35,331 nucleotides of DNA from Planctomycetota bacterium (GCA_003695565.1 RFIQ01000326.1:1-35331); one strand, 5' to 3'. Positions 19,236-28,936 are shown, counted from the stretch's first letter. Numbers and translations are program-made. The notes: generated by a model from the letters alone, not told the origin.

Positions 19236-20231
19236 ATGAAGCACACAATTTTTGGCATAGTATGTCTTTGGGCCTTGCTGGCATCTTCAGCAGTCTGGGC
19301 GCAGAATTCAGCTCAGCGATGCGGCAGGACCGGTTGGTACGCTGGTGTGGAGGCGACTTATTTAGCGCCCCTGTACGACGTTGCTCCAACTACATTTCAG
19401 CTTAGCGATGGCGGGGCGACGACGCTTACGACTGGGGCGGCATTCGACAGCGCCGAGCAGATCACGGGCGCTCCCCGCATTACGCTGGGGACGGAACTGG
19501 GGCGGGGTTACGGAATCCAAGGCCGGTATTGGGAGTTGACGAGCACGAGCAGTCAATTCAATGCTCCGACGCCTATTCTGGGCAACCAACTCCAGTCGCT
19601 TGGCGGTGAAGATTCATTCAACGCCTATACAATCGATCTGGAATTGACCAAAGAGTTTTACCGCAGGAATTGGGATTTGCTGGGCACCGTCGGTGTGCGC
19701 CATGCATCGTTGGATCATGGACACACGGCATCCGCCTACGGTGTCATGAACAACGACGGGTATTTTTTGTCCGCCAGCAATGGAGAGGAGTTCCATGGAA
19801 CGGGGCTGACATTCAGCTTGTCCGGGATTCGAGATATCCGTCCGTGCCGGGGATTGGCTGCTTACTGGACCACACGTGGCTCGACCATTTTTGGAACTGC
19901 AGAAACCTCGGCTCTCACCAGTGCCAATGTTTCGAGTGGATTTGGCAACGCAGGGAGCACCAATGCAGCTATCGATCAACAGGATGAAACCCTGTTTATC
20001 GGTGAGTTCGGTGCTGGATTGCAATGGTCCCGGTGCGTCAGAAGCTTCAACGGACGCTTCTTTGCACGGACTGGGGTCGAGTACCAGTGGTGGGATGCAG
20101 AAGATGGTTCCGCAACCGCTCAATCCGCGGCGGGTATTCTAGGCAACAGTGTGGGAGTGGCCACGACCAACGGTGCGGAATTGGAGACCCAGTTTATCGG
20201 TTTAAGCGTGATGACTGGGTTCGCCTGGTAA
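19236..20231 (+). CDS. Outer-membrane beta-barrel protein (Lpg1974-like)
   Basis: Signal peptide MKHTIFGIVCLWALLASSAVWAQ. WYAGVEATYLAP, repeated amphipathic strands with GIQGRYWEL, C-terminal FIGLSVMTGFAW ending in an aromatic. Confidence 0.75.
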   Translation: MKHTIFGIVCLWALLASSAVWAQNSAQRCGRTGWYAGVEATYLAPLYDVAPTTFQLSDGGATTLTTGAAFDSAEQITGAPRITLGTELGRGYGIQGRYWELTSTSSQFNAPTPILGNQLQSLGGEDSFNAYTIDLELTKEFYRRNWDLLGTVGVRHASLDHGHTASAYGVMNNDGYFLSASNGEEFHGTGLTFSLSGIRDIRPCRGLAAYWTTRGSTIFGTAETSALTSANVSSGFGNAGSTNAAIDQQDETLFIGEFGAGLQWSRCVRSFNGRFFARTGVEYQWWDAEDGSATAQSAAGILGNSVGVATTNGAELETQFIGLSVMTGFAW

Positions 20232-20335
20232 GTGGAAACGGAGTAACACGAGTAGGCGTCGCGTTGTAGCCATCAAGGTTGCAAGGCGACGCCTTGTTCT
20301 TGCCCCCTGGCACCACGCAAAGGAATGCAATCGCC

Positions 20336-21460
20336 ATGGATCTTCCGTACGTATGGAGCCGAACCTCCCTGGCCGGCTGCCTAAGAGAGTTTTCTTTAGT
20401 CGCGGCCCATTGGATTGGGCTGGCGGCATTCCTGGCAAGCGCCGTCGCCCATCCCGCCGCAGCGCAATCCGATTCTGGCACAGGCCATGGACCGGACCAG
20501 GCGTCGGGGGTTGTCTTAGCAGCCCATTCCTTTCGCGGGTTTCGAAGCATATCCTTGCAATCCGAGTCAGGGCAACCGGCGCAAGAGAGCTTGTCGCCCC
20601 CTGATGATCAGCAATCGGTTGCGCCCGACGAGCGCTACGGGGAAGCACCACCGGAGGTGGGGCCTCAATTCTTACGGAGTCTTACCCCCTTGTTGCGTCG
20701 AGGCCAGAGTCAGTTCGATTATGGTCTGGTGTATACCCTCCAGGAATTCGATTTCCCCACGTTGGTTGGTAGCAATCTGGTTCGCGCGAATTCTCGCCGC
20801 CGGGCGTTATTCACCCCGCTGGCTTGGAGGTACGGATGGAACGATTGCACGCAATTGTTTGTCAACCTGCCAGTGGGGTGGTCCCATTCGGAGGTTTCCA
20901 CACCTTTCAGCGACAATCGTCGTGATGAATTTGGCATCGGAGATTTGACCTTTGGCGTTACCAAGCTGTGGCGTCAAAACCGCTCCACAGGGAGCTCCAC
21001 GATCGTGACGTTTCGCACGGTGGCGCCGACGGGAGACGCAGTGAATCCTCTCGTCATCGACAGCGTTGGATTGGGCAGCGGGGCCTGGCGATTTGGGGGT
21101 GACCTCCTGCGCGTGCAATCGCTTGATCCCGTCGTGCTGTTCTACGGCATAGGGTACGTCTACAGTGTCGAGGATAGCTATCAAGGCAATGACATCCAGC
21201 TCGGCCATCAAGCGAACTACAACCTGGGGGTGGGGTTTGCCGCCAATGAGTATGTAACGCTCAGCACGGCATTTCTCGGAGCCTTCATTACGGAAACCAG
21301 ATTGAATGGTGTCAATGTATCGGGGAGCGAGCAGGAACCTCTTCGCGTCCGCATGGCGGCAACCATTGCCAGGCGTTGCAGGATCATTGAACCGTTCGTC
21401 ACTATGGGGTTGACCGATACCGCACCCAGTGCAGAACTGGGCGTCGTCTGGACCCGCTAG
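20336..21460 (+). CDS. Outer-membrane beta-barrel transporter (phenol-MetA-deg/FapF-like barrel)
   Basis: LTPLLRRGQSQFDYGLVYTLQEFDF..., YGWNDCTQLFVNLPVGWS, DEFGIGDLTFGVTKLW, GVGFAANEYVTLSTAFLG: alternating beta-strand pattern of MetA-type barrels. Signal-like N-terminus. Confidence 0.72.
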   Translation: MDLPYVWSRTSLAGCLREFSLVAAHWIGLAAFLASAVAHPAAAQSDSGTGHGPDQASGVVLAAHSFRGFRSISLQSESGQPAQESLSPPDDQQSVAPDERYGEAPPEVGPQFLRSLTPLLRRGQSQFDYGLVYTLQEFDFPTLVGSNLVRANSRRRALFTPLAWRYGWNDCTQLFVNLPVGWSHSEVSTPFSDNRRDEFGIGDLTFGVTKLWRQNRSTGSSTIVTFRTVAPTGDAVNPLVIDSVGLGSGAWRFGGDLLRVQSLDPVVLFYGIGYVYSVEDSYQGNDIQLGHQANYNLGVGFAANEYVTLSTAFLGAFITETRLNGVNVSGSEQEPLRVRMAATIARRCRIIEPFVTMGLTDTAPSAELGVVWTR

Positions 21461-22195
21461 ATGGAGATTGCTGTGCATCGTGAATATCGATGGAACCGAC
21501 GAAACGTACCGGGCATGGTGTTGCTCATCTTCGCGGCCCTGGCGGCAGCACCGGCACTGGCGCAGACTGAGCGTCAGGCAGGCATCGTCCGCGATCCGGC
21601 GTTTCGCATGGCAAAGCCGGTGATGAGCTGGAAGCAAATGAAGAATCGCCATGTGGTCATGCAGCAGCGTGATTATTCGTGCGGCGCTGCCGCCTTGGCA
21701 ACACTGATGCGTTACTACTGGGGGCATGACGTCTCCGAAGCGGACGTCCTGGTTGTTGTGGAACGAATGCTCGATGCAGAGCAGCTACGGGATCGGGTGG
21801 AGAATGGGCTGACCATGGCGGACCTGGAGGAAGCAGCGCGCAGAATGGGTTACCAGTCCGTGGTCGGACAGGTTACCTTCGAAGAACTGAAGGGGAGCAA
21901 AGTGCCCGTGATCGTCGTGGTGAATCTCGGAGGGTTGAATCATTTTGTGGTTTACCGCGACGATGCCTGTGGCAGTGTATTCTTGGCCGATCCGCTACGT
22001 GGGAACACGCGGCTGTCGGCCGAGGGTTTTCAACAGGTTTGGCAGCGGAATGCGATCCTCGTGGTCGCTCCGCCGGGACAAACTTCATCTGAGCGGTCGC
22101 AGTTGGGCTTGACGTCCGCGGATTTGCATACCGGGTACCTAAACAAACAGGTGATTCTACGGGCTGCCACAAACGGTATGAGTTTCTTGAAATAG
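21461..22195 (+). CDS. Secreted/periplasmic C39-family cysteine peptidase (FapD-like, not fused to an ABC transporter)
   Basis: Signal VLLIFAALAAAPALAQ; catalytic Cys QQRDYSCGAAALATLMRYYWG; His GLNHFVVYRDD; Asp FLADPLRGN. Start abuts the previous stop. Confidence 0.88.
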   Translation: MEIAVHREYRWNRRNVPGMVLLIFAALAAAPALAQTERQAGIVRDPAFRMAKPVMSWKQMKNRHVVMQQRDYSCGAAALATLMRYYWGHDVSEADVLVVVERMLDAEQLRDRVENGLTMADLEEAARRMGYQSVVGQVTFEELKGSKVPVIVVVNLGGLNHFVVYRDDACGSVFLADPLRGNTRLSAEGFQQVWQRNAILVVAPPGQTSSERSQLGLTSADLHTGYLNKQVILRAATNGMSFLK

Positions 22196-22394
22196 GCATG
22201 AAGAGGTGGTGGGGGCGGCATCCACTCATGCTGGGCTCTGGTTCGGCGCCTGCTGAGGCATGCGGCCGCTGGCGTGTGGTCCGAATCCGGGGGCGCTCGG
22301 TGTCACAGAACCACTTTCGCGTCGATCGTGATCGGTTATTCTGATGGTTGGTACCGCAACGATTACCCTCCTGCCAACCGCAAACAAGGGCTCC

Positions 22395-23378
22395 ATGACT
22401 CGTCAAAATATTTCCGATTTGCAACCGCGAGAGTCGGTCGATGAAGTGTATCGCGTGGCCGACAAACAGGTGCGCTCCAACCGACAGGGGAGCGACTATT
22501 TGTTATTGCAGTTGACCGACCGCACCGGCCAGATCAGCGGTTTGAAATGGAACGCCGGCCAGTCGCTGTATGAGACCTTTCAAAAAGGTGATTTTCTGCG
22601 AATCGTCGGCAATGCCCAGTTGCACAACGGGATGATGCAGATTCTGGTCCAGGATTTGGAAGTCGTTCCCGCCGACTCGGTCGATCTGGCTGATTTTTCC
22701 AAGACAAGTCCGGAGCAGGTGGAGGGCTGGCTGACCGAATTGCGGACGATCTTGTCCTCCGTCCAGCAAGAAGATTTGCGGGCCCTGTTGGATGACTACT
22801 TGAACGATGCGGATCTGATCGAGCGACTGCGGCGTGCGCCGGCGGGTATCAAAACGCATCATGCCTTCGAGGGTGGATTGCTGCGGCACGTCCTCGATCT
22901 GTTGCGCGTGGCCCAAGCGATCGCGCCTCTGTATCCGCAGTTGGACGATCAGATGTTGCTGGTCGGCGTGTTCTTGCATGATCTGGGCAAATTGCAGGAA
23001 CTGAGCTACGACGGCGATATGACCTACACCGATCCGGGGCAATTGATCGGACATCTGGTGCAGGGTGCCGCCGATTTGCAGGTGCGAGCAGAGCGTATCG
23101 GCCAGCAGCGAGGACGAAGGATCGATGACCAGGTCCTGTGGCGGCTGCAGCACATGATCCTCAGCCATCACGGGCAACTGGAGCACGGTAGCCCCAAGGT
23201 ACCGATGACCATCGAAGCGATTGTGCTGGCGTATATCGATGATTTGGATGCCAAGCTCAACGCGGCCACCGATTTGATTGGTGCCGACCGGAATTCGGAC
23301 AGCAGTTGGACGGCCTTCAATCCAATCCTGGGAAGGAAGTTGTTCAAGCCATCGGCCCGCGCGATAAGTCCCCAGTGA
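22395..23378 (+). CDS. OB-fold + HD-domain 3'-5' exoribonuclease/nuclease, YhaM family
   Basis: OB domain YLLLQLTDRTGQISGLKWNA. HD: KTHHAFEGGLLRHVLDLLRVA, GVFLHDLGKLQEL, LSHHGQLEHGSPKVPMTIEAIVLAYIDDLDAKLNA. ATG 22395 preferred; 22344 possible. Confidence 0.9.
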   Translation: MTRQNISDLQPRESVDEVYRVADKQVRSNRQGSDYLLLQLTDRTGQISGLKWNAGQSLYETFQKGDFLRIVGNAQLHNGMMQILVQDLEVVPADSVDLADFSKTSPEQVEGWLTELRTILSSVQQEDLRALLDDYLNDADLIERLRRAPAGIKTHHAFEGGLLRHVLDLLRVAQAIAPLYPQLDDQMLLVGVFLHDLGKLQELSYDGDMTYTDPGQLIGHLVQGAADLQVRAERIGQQRGRRIDDQVLWRLQHMILSHHGQLEHGSPKVPMTIEAIVLAYIDDLDAKLNAATDLIGADRNSDSSWTAFNPILGRKLFKPSARAISPQ

Positions 23379-23385
23379 ACCTGTC

Positions 23386-24798
23386 ATGGCAGCGACCCAG
23401 CGGATGACCGGTCCCAGCATCGTCTTCTCTGAAGGGACGCTGGTGTTGACGGAAGTGCCGGAGGGTTGGGTGCGCCAGCACTTTCCTGAAGGACCCTGGG
23501 TCTGGGATGCCCGGGCGGGGGTCTGGCGGACCGATGCACTGCATTACGCCCAAGTGCGGCGTGTCTGCCGTGGGGGGGACGTTCCTGTGGAAGATGAAGT
23601 TCCGGCGTGGAGCCCGGTTGCCTGGCCGACCGTTCGATTGCATCCCTTGCGAGAGGAGCAGGAGGCGGCCGTCGAGGCCTGGCGGCAGTCCGGGCGCGGG
23701 GTGGTGGTCATGCCGACCGGGACCGGCAAGACCGAAGTGGCGTTGCACATCATGGCCAAGGCGGCCCGCAGCACACTGGTGGTCGCACCGGTGCGCGATC
23801 TGATGTACCAGTGGCACCGCCGCATCCAGGCCGGATTGGGGTATGATGCAGGTATCATCGGCGACAGCATCTACCGCCTGAATCCGGTATCGGTGACCAC
23901 TTACGACAGCGCGTGCATCCACATGCATCGCTTGGGAAATCGATTCGAATTGATCGTGTTCGACGAATGCCACCATCTGCCCGGTCCGCTGCGCCGCGAG
24001 GCCGCGCTGATGTCGGCGGCCAGGTTTCGGCTGGGTTTGACCGCGACTCTCGAGCGGTCCGATGGCCGGCACGTTGATCTGCAGACGCTGATCGGGCCGA
24101 CTTGCTACGAGTTGAAGCTGTCCGCGGTACGCGGTCGAACGGTTGCGGATTACGAAGTCATCCGCATCGTGGTGCATTTGTCGGAGCCGGAAAGGAGGCG
24201 TTACCGTGAGTTGGCCGATCAGGTTCGCAATTACATGCAAGCGCGGCGTGAGGAACAGCCGGATTTCTCTTGGGAAGATTTGTGCAAAGATGTGGGACGC
24301 AACGCGGAAGCACGCGCGGCGCTGCGTGCCTATCGAGCCAAGATGGCGATCGAGGAGCGGGCAGAGGAGAAGCTGCGAGTCCTGGAAGATCTGTTTCGTT
24401 TGCATGCAGGTGCGCCGGCGTTGGTATTCGTGGGATCCAACGCCATGGCACGCGATATCTCGCGTCGGTTCCTGATTCCTTGTCTGCTCAGCCACTGTGG
24501 AAAGAAAGAGCGATTGGATGCATTGGAGGGGCTGGCCGATGGTACCTACCCGGCCGTGGTCGCCAATCGAGTGCTGGATGAGGGGGTGGATTTACCAGCG
24601 GTCAACGTGGCGATCGTCATCGGCGGCGGTGCTTCGGCCCGGCAAGCGGTGCAACGCCTGGGACGCGTGTTGCGCCGCAGCGGCAACGCCAAAGCGGTGC
24701 TGTACGAAATCGTTACCGATGACACCAACGAAGTAAAGCGATCGAGGAGTCGCCGGGCTGCGGATGCTTACACGGGAACACGCCATCGCCGAGCTTGA
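23386..24798 (+). CDS. XPB/Ssl2-like superfamily 2 DNA helicase
   Basis: LREEQEAAVEAW, MPTGTGKTEVALHI (Walker A), VFDECHHLPG (DEAH-type), GLTATLERSDGRH, QRLGRVLRRSGNAKAVLYEIVT (motif VI). Confidence 0.92.
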   Translation: MAATQRMTGPSIVFSEGTLVLTEVPEGWVRQHFPEGPWVWDARAGVWRTDALHYAQVRRVCRGGDVPVEDEVPAWSPVAWPTVRLHPLREEQEAAVEAWRQSGRGVVVMPTGTGKTEVALHIMAKAARSTLVVAPVRDLMYQWHRRIQAGLGYDAGIIGDSIYRLNPVSVTTYDSACIHMHRLGNRFELIVFDECHHLPGPLRREAALMSAARFRLGLTATLERSDGRHVDLQTLIGPTCYELKLSAVRGRTVADYEVIRIVVHLSEPERRRYRELADQVRNYMQARREEQPDFSWEDLCKDVGRNAEARAALRAYRAKMAIEERAEEKLRVLEDLFRLHAGAPALVFVGSNAMARDISRRFLIPCLLSHCGKKERLDALEGLADGTYPAVVANRVLDEGVDLPAVNVAIVIGGGASARQAVQRLGRVLRRSGNAKAVLYEIVTDDTNEVKRSRSRRAADAYTGTRHRRA

Positions 24799-25981
24799 TT
24801 TTCGCCAGGGGACAATCCGGCCAGACCGCCTGGTCCGCGGTTCGCACCGGCGGTATCTGAGGTATGCCGAGGGGATGTTGCGCGTGTATGCGGAGGGGAT
24901 CGGGGCCACACGCAGGGCGCTGCATCGGGCCGTGCATGAACTGTTTGCCCGCGAGCCCGATTGCCCCATCACGCGGATCGATGCGTTTTGCAAATTGCTG
25001 GACGACGTTAGCACTTTTCGCACCGATCGCCATGGTGCCGCGGCGAAGTTGCGAAAGGAAGTGTTCCGCTTGGGTGCCCAGTTCCATCCGCTGGTGGAGC
25101 AGGCCGACCGGTTCTTCGAGCACGATCACCGGGAGGTCAAACGGCAGATCGCCCAGCGCCTGGGGCGTAGTTGGGAGGAGATCGATGCGGCCTTGTTCGC
25201 CGACATCCCCGAGTTTCATCGCTTGGAGGCGTTTCAGGGGTATGCCAGCCCCGCCGCACTGCTGGCCCGTTACAACGTTGCGCAGGTGCAGGTCGCCTTG
25301 TACTCGGCGACCCAGATGATCATCTGGGCCAGCGATGATTTCAAAACCATCTTGCGGTACGCCAAACTGGCTCGTTTGATGCACACCATTGAGCGCGTGG
25401 CGGATGGCGGCTACAAGATCATCCTGGACGGACCGGCTTCGCAACTACGTCAGACCCGCAAGTACGGCGTCAACCTGGCTCGGTTCCTTCCCGCCCTGAT
25501 CGCGTGCCAGAACTGGAAGATGAAGGCAGAGTTGAACGTTGGCCGGCGGGGCTGGCCGGTACGGCTGGAATTGTCCAGCCGCGATGGATTGTCCAGTCAT
25601 CTGCCCTCGCCCGACATGTTCGACTCGGAGGTGGAACGGAAGTTTGCCGAGAAGTGGGGAGACCAGCCGCGCGACGGTTGGGAGTTGGTGCGGGAGGGGC
25701 AGATCTTGCACGACAAGCAGAAGGTCTTCCTGCCCGATTTTACCTTTCGGCATGCGTCGGGAGCGGAGGTGGCCTGCGAGATCGTGGGGTTCTGGACCCC
25801 CGAATATCTGGCCGCCAAAGCAGAGACGCTGGCCCGCTTTGGCCAGCACCCGATTTTGCTGATCGTCAGCCAGGTCGCCCAGGGGCGGATGCCCGTCATG
25901 GACCTCCCGACGGTGACATACAAGACTTCGATCAAGATTGCCCCAGTGCTGGAACAACTGGCGCGGTTCGTCGAGCGGTGA
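24764..25981 (+). CDS. DUF790 / Bax1-like nuclease (archaeal XPB-associated endonuclease family)
   Basis: N-terminal LTREHAIAELDF; SRDGLSSHLPSPDMFDSEVERKFAEKW; nuclease-like LPDFTFRHASGAEVACEIVGFWTPEYLAAK. Overlaps the XPB ORF by 35 nt. Confidence 0.88.
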   Translation: MLTREHAIAELDFRQGTIRPDRLVRGSHRRYLRYAEGMLRVYAEGIGATRRALHRAVHELFAREPDCPITRIDAFCKLLDDVSTFRTDRHGAAAKLRKEVFRLGAQFHPLVEQADRFFEHDHREVKRQIAQRLGRSWEEIDAALFADIPEFHRLEAFQGYASPAALLARYNVAQVQVALYSATQMIIWASDDFKTILRYAKLARLMHTIERVADGGYKIILDGPASQLRQTRKYGVNLARFLPALIACQNWKMKAELNVGRRGWPVRLELSSRDGLSSHLPSPDMFDSEVERKFAEKWGDQPRDGWELVREGQILHDKQKVFLPDFTFRHASGAEVACEIVGFWTPEYLAAKAETLARFGQHPILLIVSQVAQGRMPVMDLPTVTYKTSIKIAPVLEQLARFVER

Positions 25982-26102
25982 ATCCAAGGGTGGTGGATGC
26001 GCGCCGGGGTGCATCGACGGGCGGAGGGACAATTGGCTTTGGGTGAATCGCACCTCCACTGCGCATGCCGATCAAGCGCCGCCCGGCGAGGCGGGCAATG
26101 GA

Positions 26103-27041
26103 TCAGTCGTTCGTCTGGTCATCGGTCTCGAACGGCAGGGTTGGCTGTGGTTTGGGACGCCGGAATCTTCGCTTCGACGGGGCGCGCTCGGTGGCCGGGG
26201 CGCTGACTTTCGGTTCGGGGGCGCCCAGTAGTGGTTCTCCCACTTCGGTCTGCTGCAACCGCTCCATACCTTTGGCCGTGTACTGGGGTGATAATTCGAA
26301 ACCGATCGGACGCCGCCCGAGTTTCTTGGCCACGACCAGAGTGCTGGCGCTGCCGGCGAAGGGATCGAGCACAATCTCGCCCTCCCGGGAACAGGCTCGA
26401 ATGATACGGCCCAGCAGTTGTTCGGGCATCTGGCATCCATGGAATCCTGCGCGTTCTTTAAACGTGCCCGCGACACGTGGGAAATACCATGTGTCTTCCT
26501 CCGGTTGGAAGCCGTCACAATCTTGGGGCCGCAGAATCCAGGTATCGTCCGGTGTCCGCCCTTTGGAATTGGCGCGACGGTCGTTGTATACGAGTTGCCT
26601 GGCGGAAGGGACGGCGATCTCTTCGAAATTGAATGTGAATTCCTGCGGGTTCTTGACGAAGTAGAACAGATGCGCGTGCGAACGAGTGAACTTCAGTTTG
26701 CAATGCACGCCGAACGTGTAGTACCAGATCACCCAATTGCGAGTGTGAAACCCGGCCTGCTTGGCGACGATCTTCAGTTCGGCTGCGTATTCGTCGCCGA
26801 TGGCCAACCAGAACGCACCGTCCGGTTTGACCACGCGGTGGACCTGGGTGATCCATTGCTGGCACCAATCCAGGTACTCCTGCTCGGCCCGCGCATCCTC
26901 GTACGAATCGTATTCGTAGCCGATATTGAACGGCGGATCGGCGAATACCAAATCGATGCAGCCGTCGGGCAATTGTTTCAGTTGCTCGATGCAATCGCCT
27001 TGGTGGATCTGGTCGACGAGATGCTGCAGTTTCTGAGCCAT
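26103..27041 (-). CDS. Orphan site-specific DNA methyltransferase (beta-class amino-MTase)
   Basis: [34 protein letters not shown] (motif IV DPPF); [31 protein letters not shown] (motif I). No adjacent endonuclease seen. Confidence 0.92.
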   Translation of the reverse strand: MAQKLQHLVDQIHQGDCIEQLKQLPDGCIDLVFADPPFNIGYEYDSYEDARAEQEYLDWCQQWITQVHRVVKPDGAFWLAIGDEYAAELKIVAKQAGFHTRNWVIWYYTFGVHCKLKFTRSHAHLFYFVKNPQEFTFNFEEIAVPSARQLVYNDRRANSKGRTPDDTWILRPQDCDGFQPEEDTWYFPRVAGTFKERAGFHGCQMPEQLLGRIIRACSREGEIVLDPFAGSASTLVVAKKLGRRPIGFELSPQYTAKGMERLQQTEVGEPLLGAPEPKVSAPATERAPSKRRFRRPKPQPTLPFETDDQTND

Positions 27042-27262
27042 GGCTTCCGTGTCTCGGTTGGGGACAGGCGACGTACGAAATGGCGGCGGCCCACGATCGA
27101 GCTCGGGGCCCGCCGACCGGCGCGATCCATCCAGACTACGGTGCAGGGCAGTGGATGCCTAGCCCCCGCCGGGCGGGCCGGAAGGGCCAGTATGAACCGA
27201 GCCGAACCGCGGGCGCAAACGGCCTGGGAAACCAGTTCGAGCCACGGGCCTCGGCCCATCCC

Positions 27263-28303
27263 CTACGCGGGCGCACACGCATCCATGGCGCAGATGCGGC
27301 GGTCAACCGCCTCGGCGACCCGTCGGCAGCGCTGCATGGTGGCAGCGAATTGTTCGAAGTTCAAGGACTGGTAACCGTCGGAAGCAGCCGTTTCGGGATC
27401 GGGATGGACTTCGATGATCAGCCCGTCAGCCCCAGCGGCGACAGCGGCCACCGCCATGTCCGGAACCATGTAGGCATGCCCAGTCCCGTGGCTGGGGTCG
27501 ATGATGACCGGCAAGTGCGTCTTCTTGTGCAAATAGGTGACGGTCGCCAGGGGGAGGGTAAATCGGGTGTGGTTTTCGAACGTGCGAATCCCCCGTTCGC
27601 ACAACATCACGTTGGGGTTGCCTTCGTTCAGAATGTATTCGGCTGCCAGCAAGAATTCATCCACCGTGGCCGAGGGTCCACGTTTCAGCAGCACGGCGCG
27701 ATGGCACTTGCCGACCGCTTCCAGCAGCCGATAATTCTGCATGTTGCGTGCACCGATTTGCAACACGTCCGCGTAGCGTGCGACGAGGTCGACCTCTTCG
27801 CTGCTCATAACCTCGGTGACGACCGCCAGGCCGGTGGCCTCGCGGGCTTGGGCCAGCAGTTTAAGACCGTCTTCCTTCATTCCTTGAAAGCTGTAGGGGC
27901 TGGTGCGAGGCTTGAAGGCTCCGCCGCGCAGGGCCGTTGCCCCGGCGCGTTTGACTGCCTCGGCCGAGGCCATGATCTGTTCCTCGCTTTCCACCGAGCA
28001 GGGGCCGGCAATCACGCCCACTACGCCGGCTCCGGCAGCGAAACCTCCCACTTGGACCTGGGTCGGTTCCGGTTTCAACTCCCGGCTGGCCACCTTGTAG
28101 GGAGCCAGAATCGGTAAGACCTTGGAGACTCCCGGGCCGCTCTCCAAGGCTTCCGCTTTGGTCGCTCGTTCGTCTCCGACGGCAGCGATCACCGTTCGCT
28201 CGGTTCCCTGAATCACATGGGCCTTCAAACCCATTTCCTGGACGCGCTCGACCATATGCTGGATCTGTTCGTCGGTTGCGTCTTTTTCCATTACGACAAT
28301 CAT
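27263..28303 (-). CDS. aroF: 3-deoxy-7-phosphoheptulonate synthase (DAHP synthase, class Ibeta with N-terminal ferredoxin-like regulatory domain)
   Basis: [22 protein letters not shown]-domain; [86 protein letters not shown]. Confidence 0.96.
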   Translation of the reverse strand: MIVVMEKDATDEQIQHMVERVQEMGLKAHVIQGTERTVIAAVGDERATKAEALESGPGVSKVLPILAPYKVASRELKPEPTQVQVGGFAAGAGVVGVIAGPCSVESEEQIMASAEAVKRAGATALRGGAFKPRTSPYSFQGMKEDGLKLLAQAREATGLAVVTEVMSSEEVDLVARYADVLQIGARNMQNYRLLEAVGKCHRAVLLKRGPSATVDEFLLAAEYILNEGNPNVMLCERGIRTFENHTRFTLPLATVTYLHKKTHLPVIIDPSHGTGHAYMVPDMAVAAVAAGADGLIIEVHPDPETAASDGYQSLNFEQFAATMQRCRRVAEAVDRRICAMDACAPA

Positions 28304-28375
28304 GAGTCGAAATCCTGAATGTTAGAAAGTGGATAGAGCTGGAGGGCAGGGGCCGTGTTGGCAGCCGCCCGCCAA

Positions 28376-28408
28376 CAAAAAACCCCGGCGATCTGTCGAT
28401 CGTCGGGG
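28376..28408 (-). terminator. Leader terminator (3:4 hairpin) of the aroF attenuator
   Basis: Minus strand CCCCGACGATC-gaca-GATCGCCGGGG (one mismatch) followed by TTTTTTGTT, lying about 75 nt before the aroF ATG. Confidence 0.88.
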
Positions 28409-28477
28409 CTGCGATTGGTCCGATTCTTGAGCAAGGCGCGTCACAGACCGGTCCCAGCCCCGTACGTAAAGTACGGG
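28404..28477 (-). promoter_or_regulatory. Attenuator switch: 1:2 hairpin versus 2:3 antiterminator
   Basis: Minus strand segment 1 CCCGTAC (28471-28477) pairs with GTACGGG. Segment 2 CGGGGCT (28456-28462) is exactly complementary to segment 3 AGCCCCG (28404-28410), which overlaps the terminator stem. Confidence 0.82.
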
Positions 28478-28533
28478 CGGAAACCAAAAAAGTCTGCGAA
28501 GAATGCCAAGCCGTGCTGCTTCATACCTTCCAT
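28441..28533 (-). CDS. Phe/Tyr-rich leader peptide (attenuation) MEGMKQHGLAFFADFFGFRPYFTYGAGTGL
   Basis: 30-codon ORF upstream of the aroF terminator with 6 Phe and 2 Tyr codons clustered (AFFADFFGFRPYFTY). It overlaps pausing segment 1. ATG 28533 or 28524. Confidence 0.82.
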   Translation of the reverse strand: MEGMKQHGLAFFADFFGFRPYFTYGAGTGL

Positions 28534-28603
28534 TATTCTTCTACCACCGAAGCATGGCAAGCCGTCGCGTTGTTTTTTTCGTGGCGGTCGGTCGAAAGGG
28601 ATT

Positions 28604-28936
28604 TCAGTGATTGTGGCCGCGCACCAGGCCGGTCGAGGTATCGATCAGATACGGGCCGCCGTCGACCGGGCAGGTGGGCAAGCCCTCTGGGAAGTACTTG
28701 GGGTCGCGGCCGATATCGCTCAGGTCGCGCGCCGGGAAGCGACCTTTTTCCCGTCGAAAGAGGGCGGTTTGGATCTGGATGATTTCCCGTTGAACGTGGC
28801 AAGCTTCGCTCTTGGCGATCGATCCGCCGGTACCCAGCCGCGGCACAACGACCGCGGCCAGGATCCCCATGATCGTGACGACGGCCAGCAGCTCGAGCAG
28901 GGACAGTCCCCGGCGGCGAACACCGATAGAACGCAT
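28604..28936 (-). CDS. Type II secretion / type IV pilus-like pseudopilin (GspG-like)
   Basis: Prepilin signature RRRGLSLLELLAVVTIMGILAAVVVPRLG. Confidence 0.92.
   Translation of the reverse strand: MRSIGVRRRGLSLLELLAVVTIMGILAAVVVPRLGTGGSIAKSEACHVQREIIQIQTALFRREKGRFPARDLSDIGRDPKYFPEGLPTCPVDGGPYLIDTSTGLVRGHNH

Noticed and set aside
26418-28117. Two overlapping plus-strand ORFs (318 and 345 aa) opposite the MTase and aroF
   Set aside because: Antisense shadows of strongly supported minus-strand genes.
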